Source: Balanoglossus misakiensis (taxonomy: Eukaryota; Hemichordata). From it: 64,000 bases of DNA. The stretch is from positions 11,780,001 through 11,844,000 of the forward strand of contig CM082577.2 in assembly GCA_040954595.2 (NCBI GenBank), written 5' to 3'. A model generated the notes under the pieces. The model searched no databases, had not been told where the DNA came from, and saw only the letters and a list, made by a program, of their open reading frames with translations. The translations under genes were made by a program, and so were the position numbers. Shown here one piece after another: positions 45,438 to 57,085 of this stretch (positions within the stretch are counted from its first letter, which is position 1; the number at the start of each line of letters is the position of its first letter).

Positions 45438-48400
45438 ATGGCGGTACCCACGAACGGACTACCGGTATGGTGTACTAATTAGTCTAGATTGGCATGTGTA
45501 CTGTTTGCGGTCTTGTTGCTGTTGAGGATTAAATTGTGAGGATTGTAAGGAAGTTTAAGGTCTGTATGTGTTCTATACTTCTCATTTCATCGACAGTAAT
45601 ACTACAGTCATCTAAGTAAAAGCCCACAAACTGGTTCACATGAAGTTGATGCGCGCCGCAGATCATACTTACCGGTATAACAACAATAACACAGCCCTGC
45701 TAGTGCTTGTTAAAACAGCAACTGTCTCTCGAACGTCATCCAGCTGTAATGTAAAGGAGCTTGTCAGTGGTTTCATGTTTTTATGATTGCTGCGAGTCCG
45801 TATAGGGCTGCATTCGCAAACCCCTCTGGAGGGGGGGGGGGGGAGAATTCAATTTGTTCAACCATGCTGGAATCTGCGTACTTTCTTTAATTTCAAGACA
45901 GTTCTTACAGTCATTTGGGGAGTTCATTGCCTGGTCAATCAAACAGCACCCCCTTACAGCTGAATCAGCCTGCAGTTGTGGAAATGAAGATTTAACTCAC
46001 TTCTGTATTAAGATTCAACGATTAAGCTGGGCTGCTGAGTGCACAGATGAGGGCCATTTACCCACACGTGGTCTAAGCCAAAATGTATATTGTGTTCATT
46101 CATTTATTCATTGCATCAATATATTTTGTCTATCCCCAGCCTCCTGAAATCATCTCATCTGCTGTTGGCCTTTAGCCTGTGCCAATTGGCAAACAGAGGC
46201 CACGTGGGATTCCTGCCAGCCCACCACGTAAAATTTTTGGTCTACTGGTCGCAGAGAAGTGTATCTGCCTGTCAACACAGATGCCAGCATGAATATGTGA
46301 GTGTCTGTCCTTGTCTTTGCTTAATTGAAAATGCCTACTTTAGATCTGTAATGAAAATTAAGAAAGTACCCCATTTTTTCTGTGAAATAGACATTTAATT
46401 GGCACGCCATCTAGCATCAATTAGTCAGCGTGTATGCACTGAAGCACACACAAGGGGCTTTGCATGGTACATTGTTTATATTTATTTAAGTATTTGTATT
46501 CTGTGTTGGCAGACATTGTAAACTGAGAAGTGAAGGGGGTGTAGAAAATTTTATAAAATACATAGCTCAAAGCTGCATTTTAATGAACCCAAAAGCAAAT
46601 TAACTCAACTACTGGTATGTTGGGGAGGACAAATCTAACCTTCACCGCTCAAAGTCAGCATTGGGGTGGGGGGGGGGGGGGGCAAGTCTCCTGACCTGTG
46701 ACACTAGATAAACCAGTCAATGATTGAAAGGTGTTGATGAATTTCGGGGGTGGGTGTGGGATGAGAGTAAAAATCTTGTCAAAATGAATAAATGCTTGAG
46801 ACAGATTATTCATTTTGGCGAGTTTATCACTCTCGTGTCTACAAGTGGGATAGACGTTGTGTATGGTCGAACATTGATTCACTATATATCCACATGGAGA
46901 ATAACATAAGCAGTGTCTTGTATCATACATAATTAATGGAAAAAGGGCAGCAAGAGAGAGACTTTATCCCTTTTAAGTAACCCCACAACACTAGGCAAAA
47001 CTTCTAGTACCGGTACGGTAGGGCAGCCAGAAGAAACGTCGAGGGGGCGGGGCAGCTTCATACTGTTTTTTTGTGATCGATGCCACATTGTTTTCGTGAT
47101 ACACCAGGCTGGTAATTCACATTGTTAATTGATGTCATTATTTACTTTTTCAGGAAATTCACGAATACGAAGGTAATGATCAATCACTTCATTAATTGAT
47201 ACTGAAATTTGCCCGGATACTTTTGATTTGTTTATCTAGTGACCTGAGCATCTACAAGAAGCTAAAGTTCTGTAAGTAAATATTACTTAATACATTGTAT
47301 TTACTTTTGTCCTTGCTTGTTTCTTATTTTGCAGAATGCATGTTCCATTGTAGATATCATTTATAAAATGATATTAAAAAAGGAGACTGGAAGTAACATG
47401 GTAGGATGTTCATATTGTCCAAATTTCAAGCCAACATTTCCCAGTAAACTGAAAAAGCACGCAAAAGCTCATCAGAACAGTGCAGTGTCAGTGCCAGAAT
47501 TAGGTAAGCATTTTTTAGTTTCTGAATAATATCAGAGATATCTTCATCTGTGCTACATATGACAGATTTACATGTACTTTTTGGCATTTGTAATGAATGT
47601 AAATTTCAAGAAAAAATGGGAAATTACAAATACACATGGATATGTTATTAGTACATGTATGACTGGTGATTGATTAAAGTTCTTGTCTTTCGGAAGAATC
47701 CAACTTTTTTGTCATCCCATTACAACTTACTTGAATATAATGGCACTACAAATGGACTTAGTTTCTTTTATGTTTATGTTTGCCTACCAGAAGATCCAGT
47801 TCTTGCCTGTCATTTAAAATGTCGAATTGAAAGTGGACACAGTGAGGGAGATGGCCATGGTCATTACCACTGTCCTCGATGTGAAAGAACATTGTCACGC
47901 AAAGATAGATTTGAAAAACACTGGAATAAAATGTGCAAAAGCAAACATACAGGATCGGAAGCTGGTAACACAGGGTATATTTGTGAGTTTCATACATAAT
48001 AATGGTTATTTCTTGTAAGTTTATAATACTAATACTGTTTATGTAACCATGTTTATAAATAATTTAGGTGGCGATAAATGTTACATACATATTTCTCATC
48101 AGAGACAATGTCAGAACTCCACAACAGATTTTTTTTATAATGCTGAGTATCTTTGGTACAGTTTAGTTTCACCAGAATCAGAAATTTGTAACCCACATTT
48201 AGATATACAAACCTACCTAAAACTGAAATTTGGCAGAAATCATTGTTTTAAGGTACAATATCACCTGTCAATTTGTCTTGGAGGTATGTGTATTACAACT
48301 GTGACATTGGAAAAATTCTGATCTCTAAGAATAGTAGATGGCGTATAGTAATTGTAGATTGCTAAGCGAAATAGCTAATATTTTCTCCACTTACACATAT

Positions 48401-49864
48401 GTTTTTTTTTACAAAGATGACACTCTGCCTACAAAAATAAAGGATGGGAATGGCGAATCTGCGAAGAAAAGATGTCTACCAATGCCAATAAGCCCTGAAT
48501 CTGGAAAAAAGAGACGACAATCAGCTCCCTCTGTCACACAAATGAAGGGTCCAGCTTCTGCGAAACGTAAACTGGAACAAACACAAGGACCTCCCCAAAA
48601 GAAGGCATTTGTTACATCAACACAACCTACTGATTCCCCTGATAAAGATTTCCCCTTGCAAAATGTCTATGTAAGTTAAAGTTTGAATCCAGCGTTGTAC
48701 TTTGATGTGTAGGAAGAAGTATTTCGGATAAATTTTCACCAAGTGAAGAGGTCCAATATTCCTTTTCACTGACTCGTTATTTGATCTTTTTTCCAGTCTG
48801 GCTCTGGAGGCACAACTTCTGATGAATGTTATACTGATACAGGAAGAACGATAATGTTCCCATCAACAGAAGTTGAGATGTCAACCCCAAATGATGGTCA
48901 CAGAATAGACATGTTCCGCGTGAAGTTTAACACAATATTAACATTCATGACACAAGTGAGTTAATTCAGGAAATTTCAGTTTCTGAGATAGACATTGTGT
49001 TCAACTGTATGGTGTGCTGTTAGGTGCTCATGACTTTGAAAAGACTTACAGATGAAGAAAGATTATTTGCAGATATGCTTCTTTTAGTATCGAGTTTTGA
49101 ATAAGAATTTCAGAACTTGATACGGTAATGGCAAAAATAAGTTCCAGGCAACAACAAAGAAAAAAAAGCGGTAAGCCACAAAAGCAATGGAAGTGGGATC
49201 ATTTTCAAATCCTCTAGTAAGCTTGTATTTTACTCGTACTCAAACTTTCAAAGATCATTCAATGTACCACTGAACTAACAAACCATTTGTCAAATACAGG
49301 AATCTACCTACGAAACTGATAGCTCTTTCGATTTTCGAGCATCCAATACGGTTGAGAAAACCCTATCTTCCCCACACCCATGGAGGATGTTGGATAGAAA
49401 AGAACAAGTTGCTGCTCCAGATATGTCCATAGCTCCAGATCCAGTTATGTTCCCAGGAACTAACCAAAAGCCACCCTGGCTATCTGGGTACTTCCCTGAA
49501 CATATACAGCTAGAGACTGACTATGACAACATCAGAACACTTCCATCTGAGGAATTTGGTACGTATATAATTTTTTTCTTGTGAAATACCTGGATTTTAA
49601 TCTAAGTAAATGGCAGTTACACATGGATGTATTTCATGGTAGTGTTTCCCCATGATTCGGTCCAAATCTGTTGGTCCTACGGTAAGATTGAACGTAACCT
49701 CTATACAGGGAAGTGGGGGAGAAATATTGCCAACTATGTGTTCAAATCACGTTGTTACTTCAGTTTTGATAAACATATTAGTGTAGAGTCAGGCGATTAA
49801 TATATATCCTAGCTTTAAGCCTTCATTGCAGTAATACCATATCTTTTATTTTTTTGCAGGGTGA
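45438..49864 (+). CDS. Unrecognised multi-exon C2H2/C2HC zinc-finger protein (predicted 348 aa)
   Basis: Exons 45438-45464, 47335-47503, 47791-47964, 48417-48670, 48797-48955, 49300-49558 and 49860-49864 join to 1047 nt in frame, with AG/GT at every junction. Start MAVPTNGLP. Finger 1 is at residues 34-55 (CSYC...H..AH; CX2CX13HX3H) and finger 2 at 93-114 (CPRC...H...C; CX2CX12HX4C). A Lys/Arg-rich segment follows (SGKKRRQSAPS, AKRKLEQT, QKK), probably nuclear localisation, then an acidic Ser/Thr-rich C-terminal part with FRVKFNTILTFM and PPWLSGYFPEHIQLE. The last intron splits a Gly codon and the stop follows at once. The start may instead be Met at 47368. Likely nuclear nucleic-acid binding; family not recognised. 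Confidence 0.6.
45465..47334 (+). other. Intron 1 of the zinc-finger gene
   Basis: Holds a segment duplicated at 53.9 kb (46080-46205), an inverted relative of the 16.5-kb element (46520-46700, with a long G run at 46667-46682) and a half MITE (46763-46976). Two tiny AG/GT-bounded segments (47154-47172 and 47240-47271) could be alternative exons, but they introduce stops in the main frame. Confidence 0.5.
46763..46976. mobile_element. Half copy of the AGGGACAAAGTC palindromic MITE
   Basis: Matches the right half of 38710-39060: AAAATGAATAA, ATTCATTTTGGCGAGTTT, TTCACTATATATCCACATG and a GAGAGAGACTTTATCCC end. The left arm is missing beyond the centre. Confidence 0.8.
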
Positions 49865-50590
49865 ACCAATTTATAGCCATCTTTCGATCGTCGATTTATG
49901 TGCTCATTTGAAAGTTACTCATTCACAGTCAGTGAAATATTAAAGGAACGTACATGTATTTGAATACTCAATAATATTGGATTGATGACAGAGATATTTG
50001 CCAGTATAGGCATTTGCATAATTTTTGTATTAAGTGACTGAGTGTGTTTAGTCAGTCCCTGTTTCAGATTTATGCAGAAGTTCAGTGTCATCACCAAAAT
50101 TATCATAGTTATAGAAGCATTTTGCTGTAGTCGTGTGTGAAAAACAGAGTAGTGCAAGTTCAATATTTGTGACCAATAGAACCAGTAACTTTGACGGTCT
50201 TTTGCAAAAGCAGATTGATGGGTTGAGACATACTACTCTTCTTGAAGAGTAGTAATACAAATGTGACATTCTGTACTTAATTCTGATATATTTAAGGTGA
50301 CTGGCAAGATTATTTTTATTTGACTCTGATTAATTATATCAACCAGTTATATGAAACAGGACACTTAATTTGTTTTTAAAGAATCTGTAATAATCTGTCA
50401 TAAATAATATCTTGTATTTCTTTTGTTTTTATGATTTCTCTTTTCCACTTTTGTGTTTGTAATTTACCAAAGTAAAACAAGCGCCTTTGCTTATCAAGAA
50501 ATGTATGCTTTTGTTTTGTGGTTTCGTGAGTGTTGTTTAAAGTTCCAGTTTACAATTTTTTTTCTTCAATAAACCTTACTTACTGAACAA
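49865..50590 (+). other. 3' UTR of the zinc-finger gene
   Basis: Non-coding AT-rich sequence from the stop to AATAAA (50568-50573), followed by TTGTATTTGTC and TGTGTGTG, a typical cleavage-site arrangement. Confidence 0.55.
50568..50573 (+). terminator. Poly(A) signal AATAAA
   Basis: AATAAA with a downstream T/GT-rich element (TGTGTGTGT at about 50610-50618), ~700 bases after the zinc-finger stop codon. Confidence 0.6.
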
Positions 50591-51369
50591 TCTTTGTATT
50601 TGTCTTTTTGTGTGTGTATTACCCCAGGGCCCGTCTTATCAGTGATTAATCCAAAATACAAGCTATCAAGTTTCCCATTAAGCACCTGCTAATTACTTTA
50701 ATTGTACCCCATTGACGGATTAACTGAGTAAGTTGATAAAGTAAACATTCGTACTGGGTATAACAGTTACATGTATACGGCTTCATGTACCCCAGGAAAC
50801 AAGCAGCTGTGCCACACACCACTGTACTTTGTGTTGCTGTAGCTTTAGACACACAAGCCTGCCACGCAGAGCTGGTGTTGTTTAACCAGCTATTAAATTT
50901 TTAATTACCAGTGGCAGGTCAGTGAGCGTCTTTGTCTGTCCGTGTGTCTGTTCCTGGGCTGACTGAAAGAAGTTGCTTGTCATATGTGTTTGTACAGACA
51001 ATTTCTGGTCGAAAATAAAATTTTCTAGGACCACTTATAAGACTGCCATGACACATGACAGTTTATTGGGCATGTTCCTTGTTAATTATTTTTCATTCCA
51101 TATTTCTTTATGATTACATCATATCTGCTTGCAATGTCACCTGTAATTTTTATTCTGGTGTATCCCTATTTCTGCGTAATCCTCCTTGACACTATTTTTA
51201 GTAAGAACTAATCAAACCTACCACTAAACTCTCAAATGTCGGTGATGCAGTTAGGCTACTACTATAACTACATCTCTAAGAAACCCCTGGCCGTAAAGTG
51301 CCTGCATAAATAAAATCTGAAGAGGCTGAACTGAAAAGAAGGCCCATCACTCGGAAGAGAAGGCGGAAA
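50591..51369. other. Intergenic with old dispersed repeat
   Basis: Contains a member of the 'TTTTCT..GA.C.CTTAT/GTCAGA.TG' repeat family (50995-51085). No gene seen. Confidence 0.5.
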
Positions 51370-52140
51370 ACAATAATGATAAGAAGAGAATAGCTACGGG
51401 CCAGACTACACTGAGAGGACAGACAGCCCATTAAAAGGAACACTAGTAGAGAGAACAGGCAAATCATAAGGACAATCATAAAAAACATATTTGTCTAAAT
51501 TATTAAAAGAATTCCCAGAACTTGCTGTCTCTGATGCTAGGATACAGGGAGAGTCTGCTGCTCTGGGAAGAGTCATAACTTAAGTTTTAAATATACTAAA
51601 AAAATGGCCCGAAATCAAAGAGTTTAAGTAGAAAAAGAGCTGACCAGGGGTGCCGGGTGTACTGTAAACGAACTTTTGGTCACTGCACTGCTGCTGTATT
51701 AATTCTGTCGTGTATAAAATAAATATGGAGACATGGCATTGTGCATCAAGTTAAACATGACAATATTATGAACACTGATTTGACTGCTATTTCAAGACTG
51801 CACATTCCAATGACTGCCGCAAGGCCGCTCTTGCTATTATGTTGACGGTACCTGTGAATAATTTGTTGCCACTCTTGTCTATTCTTGCATATACACATCT
51901 GTCAAATCAATCACTTCTTCATCACAGTTCCCTTTTTCATACATATAGACTGTATGAATATTGCGGTAGTTCTCTTTTTGGAATAAGTGATATGGCTCTA
52001 AAAGGGCAGTTTATGGTTTGATTGGAAAAATCACTCCGTTGTTTCATTCAGTGGCGAAGCTGCAGTGCTGCCCGAGTATACAACCCAATCCCAATACGAT
52101 TTGGAGTTGACCTTTAGTCTTTTCCACCTGAAAAATAAAA
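51370..52140 (-). mobile_element. BEL-like element 5' region, copy 2 (damaged gag start plus leader)
   Basis: Repeats 41700-42480 in order, with the gag start interrupted by a ~55-bp insertion (about 51487-51540) and frame-disrupting indels. The leader half is ~95% alike by eye. Dead copy. Confidence 0.65.
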
Positions 52141-53292
52141 AAAATATATAAAATAAATTAATACCCTCCAAAATAGATGTGAAAAAAATCCACTGATTGA
52201 TGCTATGTGTAAATAAATGCAGCAACCTAATATTTTTAATTTTTGTTACTATCAATACAGTAATGACCACTTTGTATTTAACAACCTGGGTTTTGCAGCT
52301 CTTAACATTGTATGATAAACCATTCTTCATGTACTCACCAAATCAAATGGCATAGGAAACTGAAGACATATGTATCATATCTTACTATTTTGGATCGTGT
52401 ATGCAGCAACATGTCTTTCCTCCCAGATGTGAAAATGTTCTGCTACTTCTTTGTCACCATCTTCAATTGCATAGCACAGCTGTCTGAATTCAATTTCCAA
52501 GAGGGTGTACCTTGAATCCTTCAGTGATTTACCACCATCTCTGGAAGTTTTTTACAATGCATCAAAAACGTAAATGAGATTAATATCTCTATCAGGAGCA
52601 TTTCTGCATACTTTAGTCCACACGGTGAACATCACATAATAACAAGATCATGATTTTGGCATTGTAAAGATTTCTCGCCAGTGCAGACTTTTCAGTGGTG
52701 TCACCTCACAAAATCAAGATGGTGGTGTGTGTTTTGTGAGTGATTTTCTGCAGATGCGCAGTACAAATGCATATTACCTTGGGAATGATTTTCTTTTCTT
52801 TTGGCTTTCATGCATGTACTGGTAGATCTCAAGTAGGTTACTGCCTATTTATTACACAACTTGTCTAAATATAGGTACTTTACCTGCAGTACATGCCAGA
52901 ACCACAATGTACCGGTTTGATCATAGACCTAATCTTTTCCACATTTTCTGTCCTGCAGTGGCCTATCTGGCGGTCTGGGTGATGCTCAGTCAGAAGTGGG
53001 GCAATATTGAATGTCCTCATCTTCTTAGGTGTTAGGCTTTAACCATGTGATACTTACATTACAGTTTGTCTCATGCTCTTCACAGGCAAAGAGTGGTGGG
53101 AATGGAACTCAGCAAGAGCTCCTCCCTTTTTGTGCTAATGAAAATGAAAAGTTATTATATTAAGCACAGTTGCTAGAAAAGTTTTCTAGTAACCGTGATT
53201 TAACTTTAAGTATTGCTGGCCAGTATCCATTCATTTGCCAGTTAAATTTTCATATTTTGAACAGATAAAATTAAAAATCGTACTACCTTTGT
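52141..53292. other. Intergenic, nothing recognised
   Basis: AT-rich, short ORFs only. Lies between two duplicated blocks, but its own counterpart at 42.5-44.3 kb is not evident. Confidence 0.5.
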
Positions 53293-53777
53293 GTTACGTG
53301 ATTTAGATTTTGAGCAAACTCTAATCACATGATATATAATGGTGATTTTTTTCTCATTGATGTTGAATTTTATCAGAAAAGTCACATACAATTGCAAGCT
53401 TCCCTCACCTGATGTTTGACTCTTTGCAAACAATTATGGCAGATCATGCTTCCTATAGTATTCAGACCTTTCTGTCGTAATTCAACCAAAACCTGCATTG
53501 GGCATGATTTTAATGACCTCGAATGACCAGTTGTTGACGGATATATGCAGGTCTAGATTCGGTGGCTCTTGTCATAATGAAGTCTGCATAAAAATTCACC
53601 TTCCTCCACTGCAGCATTCAATGCATATCTACCATAGACGCGACGGCGCTCACCACTACATAAATCTTGGTATTGAGACCGTGTACGTGGTGACAAAGCG
53701 CATATCATCGCCATCGTCAGGTTTGGCGTAGTATTGACTGGCTTCCTTATGAGTGAATGATTTCAAATTTCCAACTT
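53293..53777 (-). pseudogene. Duplicate of the 44.35-44.82 kb exon block
   Basis: Aligns end to end with 44347-44822 with scattered substitutions and small indels (for example an extra ATTGC before AAGCTTCCCTCACCTGATG). The 44.4-kb open frame is disrupted here, so this is a decayed copy. Confidence 0.65.
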
Positions 53778-53904
53778 ACAGCAATCTTGTTGCTTAAGGA
53801 CGCCGTCATGGTTAGTTCAAAATTTGCGCCACGCTATTGTAATGTTAATTACATCCGTTCAGTAAACGTGCGAATTTTGCGGCAAGACTGACTTCCGCAT
53901 CAAA

Positions 53905-54028
53905 ACATGTATATTGTGTTCATTCATTCATTCATTGCATCAATATATTTTGTCTATCCCCAGCCTCCTGAAGTCAACTCATCTGCTGTTGGCCTTTAGC
54001 CTGTGCCAATTGGCAAACAGAGGCCACG
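53905..54028. repeat. Duplicate of 46080-46205
   Basis: TGTATATTGTGTTCATTCAT, ATCAATATATTTTGTCTATC and CCAATTGGCAAACAGAGGCC are shared in order. The similarity ends sharply at GCCACGT (54028), where the next repeat begins. Confidence 0.75.
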
Positions 54029-54135
54029 TAATCCGTTGTCGTCAACGTAGCCAATTTATCGTCGACTAAACTAGCGTTTAATTACCGTCCTGTGCGTAGT
54101 TATTGCCTGGGATCCATGTACACAGCTGTTTTAAA
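54028..54135 (+). repeat. 107-bp direct repeat, left copy
   Basis: Matches 57086-57191 in the same orientation (AATCCGTTGTCGTCAACGTA ... GGATCCATGTACACAGCTGT), with about five substitutions. The two copies bracket the endonuclease/transposase segment. Confidence 0.85.
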
Positions 54136-54610
54136 GGGGGACCACACATATGCAAGATCAATTTCTAATTAAAAGCATATTGAAATTGATACAATTGAAA
54201 ATAAATAACCACCAGTCTGTGTTTTGACATATGTTAAACATTTCCAGAGGAACAAGTGGCTTTGATAGCTTGAATTATGGTTATTCACTTACGCTTTTCC
54301 AGGGATTATTTTGCCCTCATGAACATTACTTACTAGGTATTTGAGGTTTTTACCCTGGTTTTTAGTGCGGAGTGATTGTAGTTGTAAATGTATCTGCTGT
54401 ATTTTGCAGAATATTTAGCATGTGAGACTGAGCTTTTCTCCTCAAAAACAGCTGGGGAGCATTGTAATAAAATATCAGAAAATGTGAAATGAAATTAACT
54501 GTGGAGTTGGTTATTAATTAATTAACAAACAAACAAACAAGCAATGTGCAAGGCAGACTTTACCCAGAGAACAAATTTACTGTCAAATCTGTAATAATAT
54601 CTAATACCTT

Positions 54611-54971
54611 TCATGATAGCGAAAGGTCAAGCCTGCACACCCTGAAAGGGCCGTGACCTACACACTGAGTTTTAGCCTTGCAGTACTGTCTGTTGTTATT
54701 GATATGGTGTGGTTCCAGTGAAAGGTGTTCTGGCTTGATACAGAGGGAATTATGGCATACATGTGAAACATCCAGAGTTTTGACAAGCACTGTGGTATTG
54801 TGGTCCACCATGTAAGATACACGATGGACCACAATACATTTCCACGAAGAAGTGCTCGACAGTTTCACATTTTATGACACCATATTTTCCCCCTGTTTTC
54901 AAGGAACCAATGGCCAAGAATGAATTTTCGTGTAGCTTGGTGCGGTATTTCTCTAGCGTGTCGGGGTCCAT
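54611..54971 (-). pseudogene. I-PpoI-type His-Me finger (His-Cys box) endonuclease, one frameshift
   Basis: Two overlapping minus frames. The first (from ATG 54971) reads MDPDTLEKYRTKLHENSF and on to KYGVIK; the second (from 54868) continues with the zinc-loop core DVSHVCHNSLCIKPEHLSLE, PHHINNNRQYC and later C/H residues. In the second frame, spacing H36-x-C38-x4-C43-x4-H48-x8-N57-x5-C63 is the same as the catalytic His, zinc ligands and metal-binding Asn of I-PpoI as I remember them. A single extra base near 54869 separates the frames. In the family these are Mg-dependent DNA nucleases with structural zinc. The copy looks recently inactivated, or the break is a sequencing/assembly error. Confidence 0.7.
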
Positions 54972-55110
54972 TGCTAATGATAGGTTAGACCCGCCAAAAC
55001 ATAAAAAAATGACACATTGTATCCAATGGGACCTTACCTTAATTTCTTAACAGTTACTCGGTTGACAGGCCGGTCAAGCTGTCCACGTTTATATCGATGT
55101 TTACTCTCAG

Positions 55111-56319
55111 TTACATTCCTCTTGTGTTGATAATAATGTTTGGCCTTTCTGATCTGCATTTCAACTGCCTTTGTTTAAATGCAAGTGTCTTTTTGTACAT
55201 TTTATCATATTGCTTTTCCATTGCCATTGATTTCAGACTTGCTGCTGCACTACCACCCCTGGTCAAAGGACAGCCTAAGGCTTCAAGCTTTTTATGTGTT
55301 GATTCAGCCAATCCATTATTTAGACGATGAATTGCTGAAGCTACACGTGAAGTCGCATTGCGAGAGAAATTGACATTTTTAGGTAAGGAAGTACTAATGC
55401 CCCGATTCACTGCCTCACACCGTTGAGTATTGGTGCCAAATCTAAGCTTTTCAAGGCTTTCTTCACTTAATTTTATAGCTATAATATCCCTCAGCAGTAT
55501 TTCATCATTTTCATTCATGTTGACTTTTGTGAGCCCATAGGGCGACAGATGTACAGACCGCTTCATCCAATTCTTTCTTTTCCCACCCTCACAAACGATG
55601 GAATTATATCTACACTTTGAGCAGTCTCCCTTATAGCACAAAAGAGTTGCTGCTGTAACTTTTGGTAGGCGGTCCCCGATTAGTTTTGTGTTTGGCCCAT
55701 ATTTAATGAGTAGTTGTTCCAGAATTTGGTGGCAGCGTGATTTTACATCCATGGCAAACACTTTCTGGGCAACTGCTCTCTCAGATTTGGTTTCCCCAGG
55801 GAACATGTTATCACTAAATGTAGCAGACAGGGTTGCTCTAAACTGGCTTTGACCCAGATGGATGGGGTCTGCTAAACGTGTCACATTCCAGAGCGGATGT
55901 AAAAATTGAAGACCCTCTTCTAAGCCAGCTGCGCTACGTCCATCGCCATCAGTGGTGGCATATTTTGTGAGAAGTTCATTGAAGCCAAATTTGAGTCCTA
56001 GCTCTTTGCCAATTGTATATTCAGACAATGGCTCATGTGCCTTGAGATTTGCCGTGCAATTTACATGGTTCCCAGGGCAATGTACATCATATCCTCTCCC
56101 CTTAAGCCAAGCCCCTGTCCAACAGAGTTTATTTTGTAGTACCATGCCAATAATTTGGTGCTGGTCTGTTTGATCTTCACAACAGATACCTACTGCCTGG
56201 GAAGCGGCCTGCCCTAGTTTTTTGCGACTGGCAATCGTATTTGAGTTGTCCCAACATTGTTCGAGGTTGTCTGCATAGAACTCCGGGAAGGTGGGTGAAT
56301 ATCTGCTGCTGCTAAAAGA
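55111..56319 (-). CDS. Large DDE-like transposase ORF of unassigned family
   Basis: 344 codons from ATG 56145, with the frame open upstream to 56319 behind an acceptor-like TTTTAGCAG (adds ...FPEFYADNLEQCWDNS and GQAASQAVGICCEDQTDQHQ), so the start is probably spliced. From ATG: C23/H27/C30 cluster; DGD at 66-68 and LADPIHLG with D93, candidate catalytic acids; MFPGETKSER at 114-123; four-Cys knuckle C170, C175, C178, C185 (CYKGDCSKC...C); basic C-terminus. The order 'TTDGD.....LAD.IHLGQS......FS..MFPG..K' belongs, as I recall, to multicopy transposase-like proteins of aquatic invertebrates; I cannot name the superfamily (Mutator/Kolobok-like is a guess). Intact longest ORF of the window. Confidence 0.6.
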   Translation of the reverse strand, partial: SFSSSRYSPTFPEFYADNLEQCWDNSNTIASRKKLGQAASQAVGICCEDQTDQHQIIGMVLQNKLCWTGAWLKGRGYDVHCPGNHVNCTANLKAHEPLSEYTIGKELGLKFGFNELLTKYATTDGDGRSAAGLEEGLQFLHPLWNVTRLADPIHLGQSQFRATLSATFSDNMFPGETKSERAVAQKVFAMDVKSRCHQILEQLLIKYGPNTKLIGDRLPKVTAATLLCYKGDCSKCRYNSIVCEGGKRKNWMKRSVHLSPYGLTKVNMNENDEILLRDIIAIKLSEESLEKLRFGTNTQRCEAVNRGISTSLPKNVNFSRNATSRVASAIHRLNNGLAESTHKKLEALGCPLTRGGSAAASLKSMAMEKQYDKMYKKTLAFKQRQLKCRSERPNIIINTRGM

Positions 56320-56479
56320 CTAACTTACCCCCCTACGTCAATTTATATGCACTTTTAGGGTTTCCTGCATACGTTACCCAATATAATTTAGAAGCCAATA
56401 ACTCGAAAACGCCCCAGTGCCCAGATGGCAAACAAAGTGAATTTTACTCAGTATATGATAGGCTTTCAGAAAAAAAGGG

Positions 56480-56860
56480 GGGGGGGGGTAAACCTATATA
56501 CTAGCTCATGGTTTATGAACATTTACTGACTGACCTGTTTCTTAATTGCCAAGAAATGGCTAGCCATCTTTGTGCTCCTTATCCTTTTTTATTGACCTGG
56601 TTTTCTGGTTGTTCAGTGATTTTAGCCCGTGATTTCAATGTTTGATTGAGACGAGAAAAGCTGAACGAAAGCCCTACATAGTCCTGGCCAACGTCGTCTC
56701 ACCAACCTTTAACCTTATACAGCCTTACATGTCCAGATGGCTGCCTTCGACAGCAGAACTATGTTCGTCTGCTGCCCATAATCTGACCCGGTTCTTCACA
56801 AAACTGGCAGGTCTTCCTTCCTCGACCGCTTATCCTATTAATGTCTGAAACTTTTTAAAA
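56480..56860. repeat. Repeat block, copy A of three
   Basis: Matches 59115-59480 and 62830-63200 (AACATTTACTGACTGACC, TTTTATTGACCTGGTTTTCTGG, GAGACGAGAAAAGCTGAACG, GGCTGCCTTCGACAGCAGAA). On the minus strand it includes the last codons of the Myb/SANT-like exon (GRGRKTCQF). Copy A lacks the Merlin and Myb portions on either side. A G11 run at 56478-56488 precedes it. Confidence 0.7.
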
Positions 56861-57085
56861 CTCTGTCTTTAAATAAACAGAATACATAAGAACAATGTTA
56901 TGAAATTAACAAATACTCAAACGCCTATACTATTGTATGTCAATTATAATAGTCTAATATACCGGTAGTTTCTATCCAGCAACAAGTGTTCTGTTATCAT
57001 CTTGAATCATTAACCCACTATAGTTACAGCCGGTAGAATATATATATGCGGTATTGATATATTCGCGTTCATCTCAATCGCCAGT

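Noticed and set aside
47154-47271. Two tiny AG/GT-bounded segments as coding exons
   Set aside because: Joining them to exon 47335 introduces stop codons in the main frame; at best non-coding 5' exons.
48049-48321. 90-codon ORF inside an intron of the zinc-finger gene
   Set aside because: The flanking exons join in phase without it, and including it would require weaker splice sites. It might still be an alternative exon.
56642-56848. 68-codon plus-strand ORF present in three copies
   Set aside because: Antisense to a Myb/SANT-like exon and the copies differ mostly at amino-acid-changing sites; its persistence reflects recent duplication.
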